Below are positions 62,815 through 64,000 of a stretch of 64,000 nucleotides of DNA, piece after piece. Within the stretch, counting starts at the first letter, position 1; every line of letters starts with the position of its first letter. Position numbers and translations under genes: made by a program. A model generated the notes under the pieces. The model was given only the letters and a program-made list of their open reading frames with translations. It ran no database searches and was not told the DNA's origin. Source of the stretch: an uncultured Flavobacteriaceae bacterium (GTDB taxonomy: Bacteria > Bacteroidota > Bacteroidia > Flavobacteriales > Flavobacteriaceae); the NCBI GenBank assembly GCA_947494565.1, contig CANLVG010000004.1, positions 1 to 64,000 of the forward strand, in the 5' to 3' direction.

Positions 62815-63160
62815 GTTAAAATTGGGTTTAGGAGTTATGGGGAGTTGGTCGTAAGAGGTTGAGGAAACCTACTGTTCTAGTTCACTTTCTATTTTAGTTC
62901 TATAAGGAGTCACTCTTGAGGAATCAAGACACTCCGCTTTAAGAACTACTACAATAGTCCTGCCCCGGCATATGGGAACAATTTGAAGATATAAACGAAG
63001 GATGCGCTTTTTAAGTAACAATCTAGGGTAAAAGGTTTTCGACCCTTTTCTAAATAGACTGTTTTTGCCTGACATCCTCCCCGAAAATCATGACCCCCAT
63101 CATTTTTTTAATAACGCGTTCTTCACTACATTTAAACTGACTAATTAATCCACTCGAAAA
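62815..63160. other. Intergenic region between divergent genes
   Basis: 346 bp. A -7-like TACATTTA lies at 63127-63134, about 27 bp before the propeller gene. A 68-codon minus-strand frame (62869-63075) has a basic, Leu-rich composition without any recognisable feature, and I do not consider it a gene. Confidence 0.4.
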
Positions 63161-64000
63161 ATGAAGAAGTTCTATGCCCAATTCGGCCTTTTGGCCTTGG
63201 CGTTTTTGTGTATTCCGCTAACCGTACACTCCCAAAGAAGAAAACAACAACAAGCTGTTCAAACCGCCTATCCCGAGGCGCTTTATTCCAGTATGGAATA
63301 CCGTTCCATAGGGCCGCACCGTGGTGGCCGTTCTGCCGCAGTAACGGGCGTTCCCGGAGAGCCCAACCTCTTTTATATGGGGGCCACTGGAGGTGGTGTC
63401 TGGAAGACCTTGGATGGGGGTCGCTCTTGGGAAAATATTTCCGATGGCTATTTTGGGGGCAGTATCGGTGCCGTTGAGGTAGCGAAAAGCGACCCGAACG
63501 TCATCTATGTGGGTGGAGGCGAAAAGACCCTTCGGGGGAATGTCTCTTCCGGTTATGGCCTTTGGAAAACCGAGGATGGAGGCAAAACTTGGGCCTCTGC
63601 AGGACTCAAAAAGAGCCGTCATGTGCCGCGAATCCGCATTCACCCAACCAATGCCGACGTGGTCTATGCCGCTGTATTGGGTAATATCTACAAACCCACC
63701 CAAGATCGGGGCATCTATAAAAGTACCGATGGCGGAAAGACCTGGAGCAAAAAACTGTTCGTCAATAACCAATCCGGTTTTGTCGATTTGATTCTAGACC
63801 CGAACAATCCGAGAATTCTATATGCCTCATCCTGGCGCGCACAACGTACCCCCTACAGTTTGAGTAGTGGCGGTGATGGTTCCGCATTATGGAAAAGCAC
63901 GGATAGTGGTGAGACTTGGACGGAGATTTCCAAAAACGAGGGCTTTCCAACGGATACGCTCGGGATTATCGGAGTGACCGTTTCCCCAAAAAATAGCGAG
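63161..64000 (+). CDS. Sortilin/BNR-propeller (VPS10-like) exported protein, truncated by window end
   Basis: 280 codons are visible, open to the last base. A signal peptide (FGLLALAFLCIPLTVHSQ) leads into repeated BNR/sortilin-like blades: MEYRSIGPHRGGRSAAVTG, GGGVWKTLDGGRSWENIS, GYGLWKTEDGGKTWASAG, GIYKSTDGGKTWSKKL, and ALWKSTDSGETWTEIS. These Asp-box motifs (S/T-x-D-G-G-x-T-W) close propeller blades. In Bacteroidota such proteins usually exceed 900 residues and are exported; the blades suggest carbohydrate or peptide binding rather than a proven hydrolase. Start ATG chosen by the signal peptide. Confidence 0.9.
   Translation, partial: MKKFYAQFGLLALAFLCIPLTVHSQRRKQQQAVQTAYPEALYSSMEYRSIGPHRGGRSAAVTGVPGEPNLFYMGATGGGVWKTLDGGRSWENISDGYFGGSIGAVEVAKSDPNVIYVGGGEKTLRGNVSSGYGLWKTEDGGKTWASAGLKKSRHVPRIRIHPTNADVVYAAVLGNIYKPTQDRGIYKSTDGGKTWSKKLFVNNQSGFVDLILDPNNPRILYASSWRAQRTPYSLSSGGDGSALWKSTDSGETWTEISKNEGFPTDTLGIIGVTVSPKNSE

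Noticed and set aside
62869-63075. 68-codon minus-strand frame between divergent genes
   Set aside because: No domain, no promoter or coupling, and composition unlike neighbours.

Overview
The window is chromosomal DNA from a Bacteroidota bacterium, most likely a marine member of the Flavobacteriaceae. I cannot name the genus. The evidence is: a C5-pathway heme cluster with a fused HemC-HemD, a hybrid two-component regulator (HTCS), AraC regulators with membrane-spanning N-termini, a C-terminal type IX secretion sorting domain, DUF5723-like and CotH-like families, many small lipoproteins, -7 boxes of the Bacteroidota type (TAnnTTTG), and little sign of Shine-Dalgarno sequences. I see no rRNA, tRNA, CRISPR array, integrase, transposase or phage gene.

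Layout. 1-5.3 kb: a heptamer tandem array, hemC/hemD and hemA on the minus strand, a divergent AraC regulator with a VOC protein, and a second AraC regulator. 5.4-11.3 kb: a full-length HTCS followed by four small exported or membrane proteins of unknown function, with no SusC/SusD or glycoside hydrolase nearby. 11.3-13.7 kb: a DUF1460 amidase-like protein and an unknown lipoprotein. 14-20.4 kb: an operon of coiled-coil protein, unknown protein, AAA+ ATPase, unknown protein and membrane protein, followed by DUF3592, VOC and a 559-residue membrane protein. 23-29.4 kb: an oversized TraB/GumN protein, ferrochelatase and a MATE transporter. 29.7-34.8 kb: an operon of papain-like (C1) protease, lipoprotein, CHASE2, exported protein and second CHASE2. 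34.8-43.4 kb: a minus-strand surface operon (DUF5723-like barrel, 1745-residue LRR/Calx-beta/T9SS protein, lipoprotein, CotH-like protein). 43.6-48.7 kb: an M48 protease, a 64-residue membrane protein, and a three-gene operon of exported protein, histidine kinase and NarL-type regulator. 48.8-60.6 kb: metabolic and exported enzymes. 60.6-62.1 kb: a repeat-rich area around a TlpA-like thioredoxin. 62.1 kb to the end: a FrnE-like DsbA protein and the start of a sortilin/BNR-propeller protein that runs off the window.

The most notable signal is regulatory. A 16-bp inverted repeat with NarL-like 7-2-7 geometry (TACCC-n2-TA-n2-GGGTA) occurs five times, always between genes. Four copies face, respectively, the C1-protease/CHASE2 operon, the DUF5723/LRR operon, the small membrane gene beside the M48 protease, and the operon encoding the NarL-type two-component system itself. 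In those four the 16-mer is followed, after exactly 23 bp, by a full or partial -7 box. I infer that the kinase/regulator pair at 45.5-47.9 kb binds these sites and controls a cell-envelope proteolysis and surface regulon, including itself.

Two gene systems look undescribed to me: the 14-20.4 kb coiled-coil/AAA+/membrane operon and the 29.7-34.8 kb C1-protease/CHASE2 operon.
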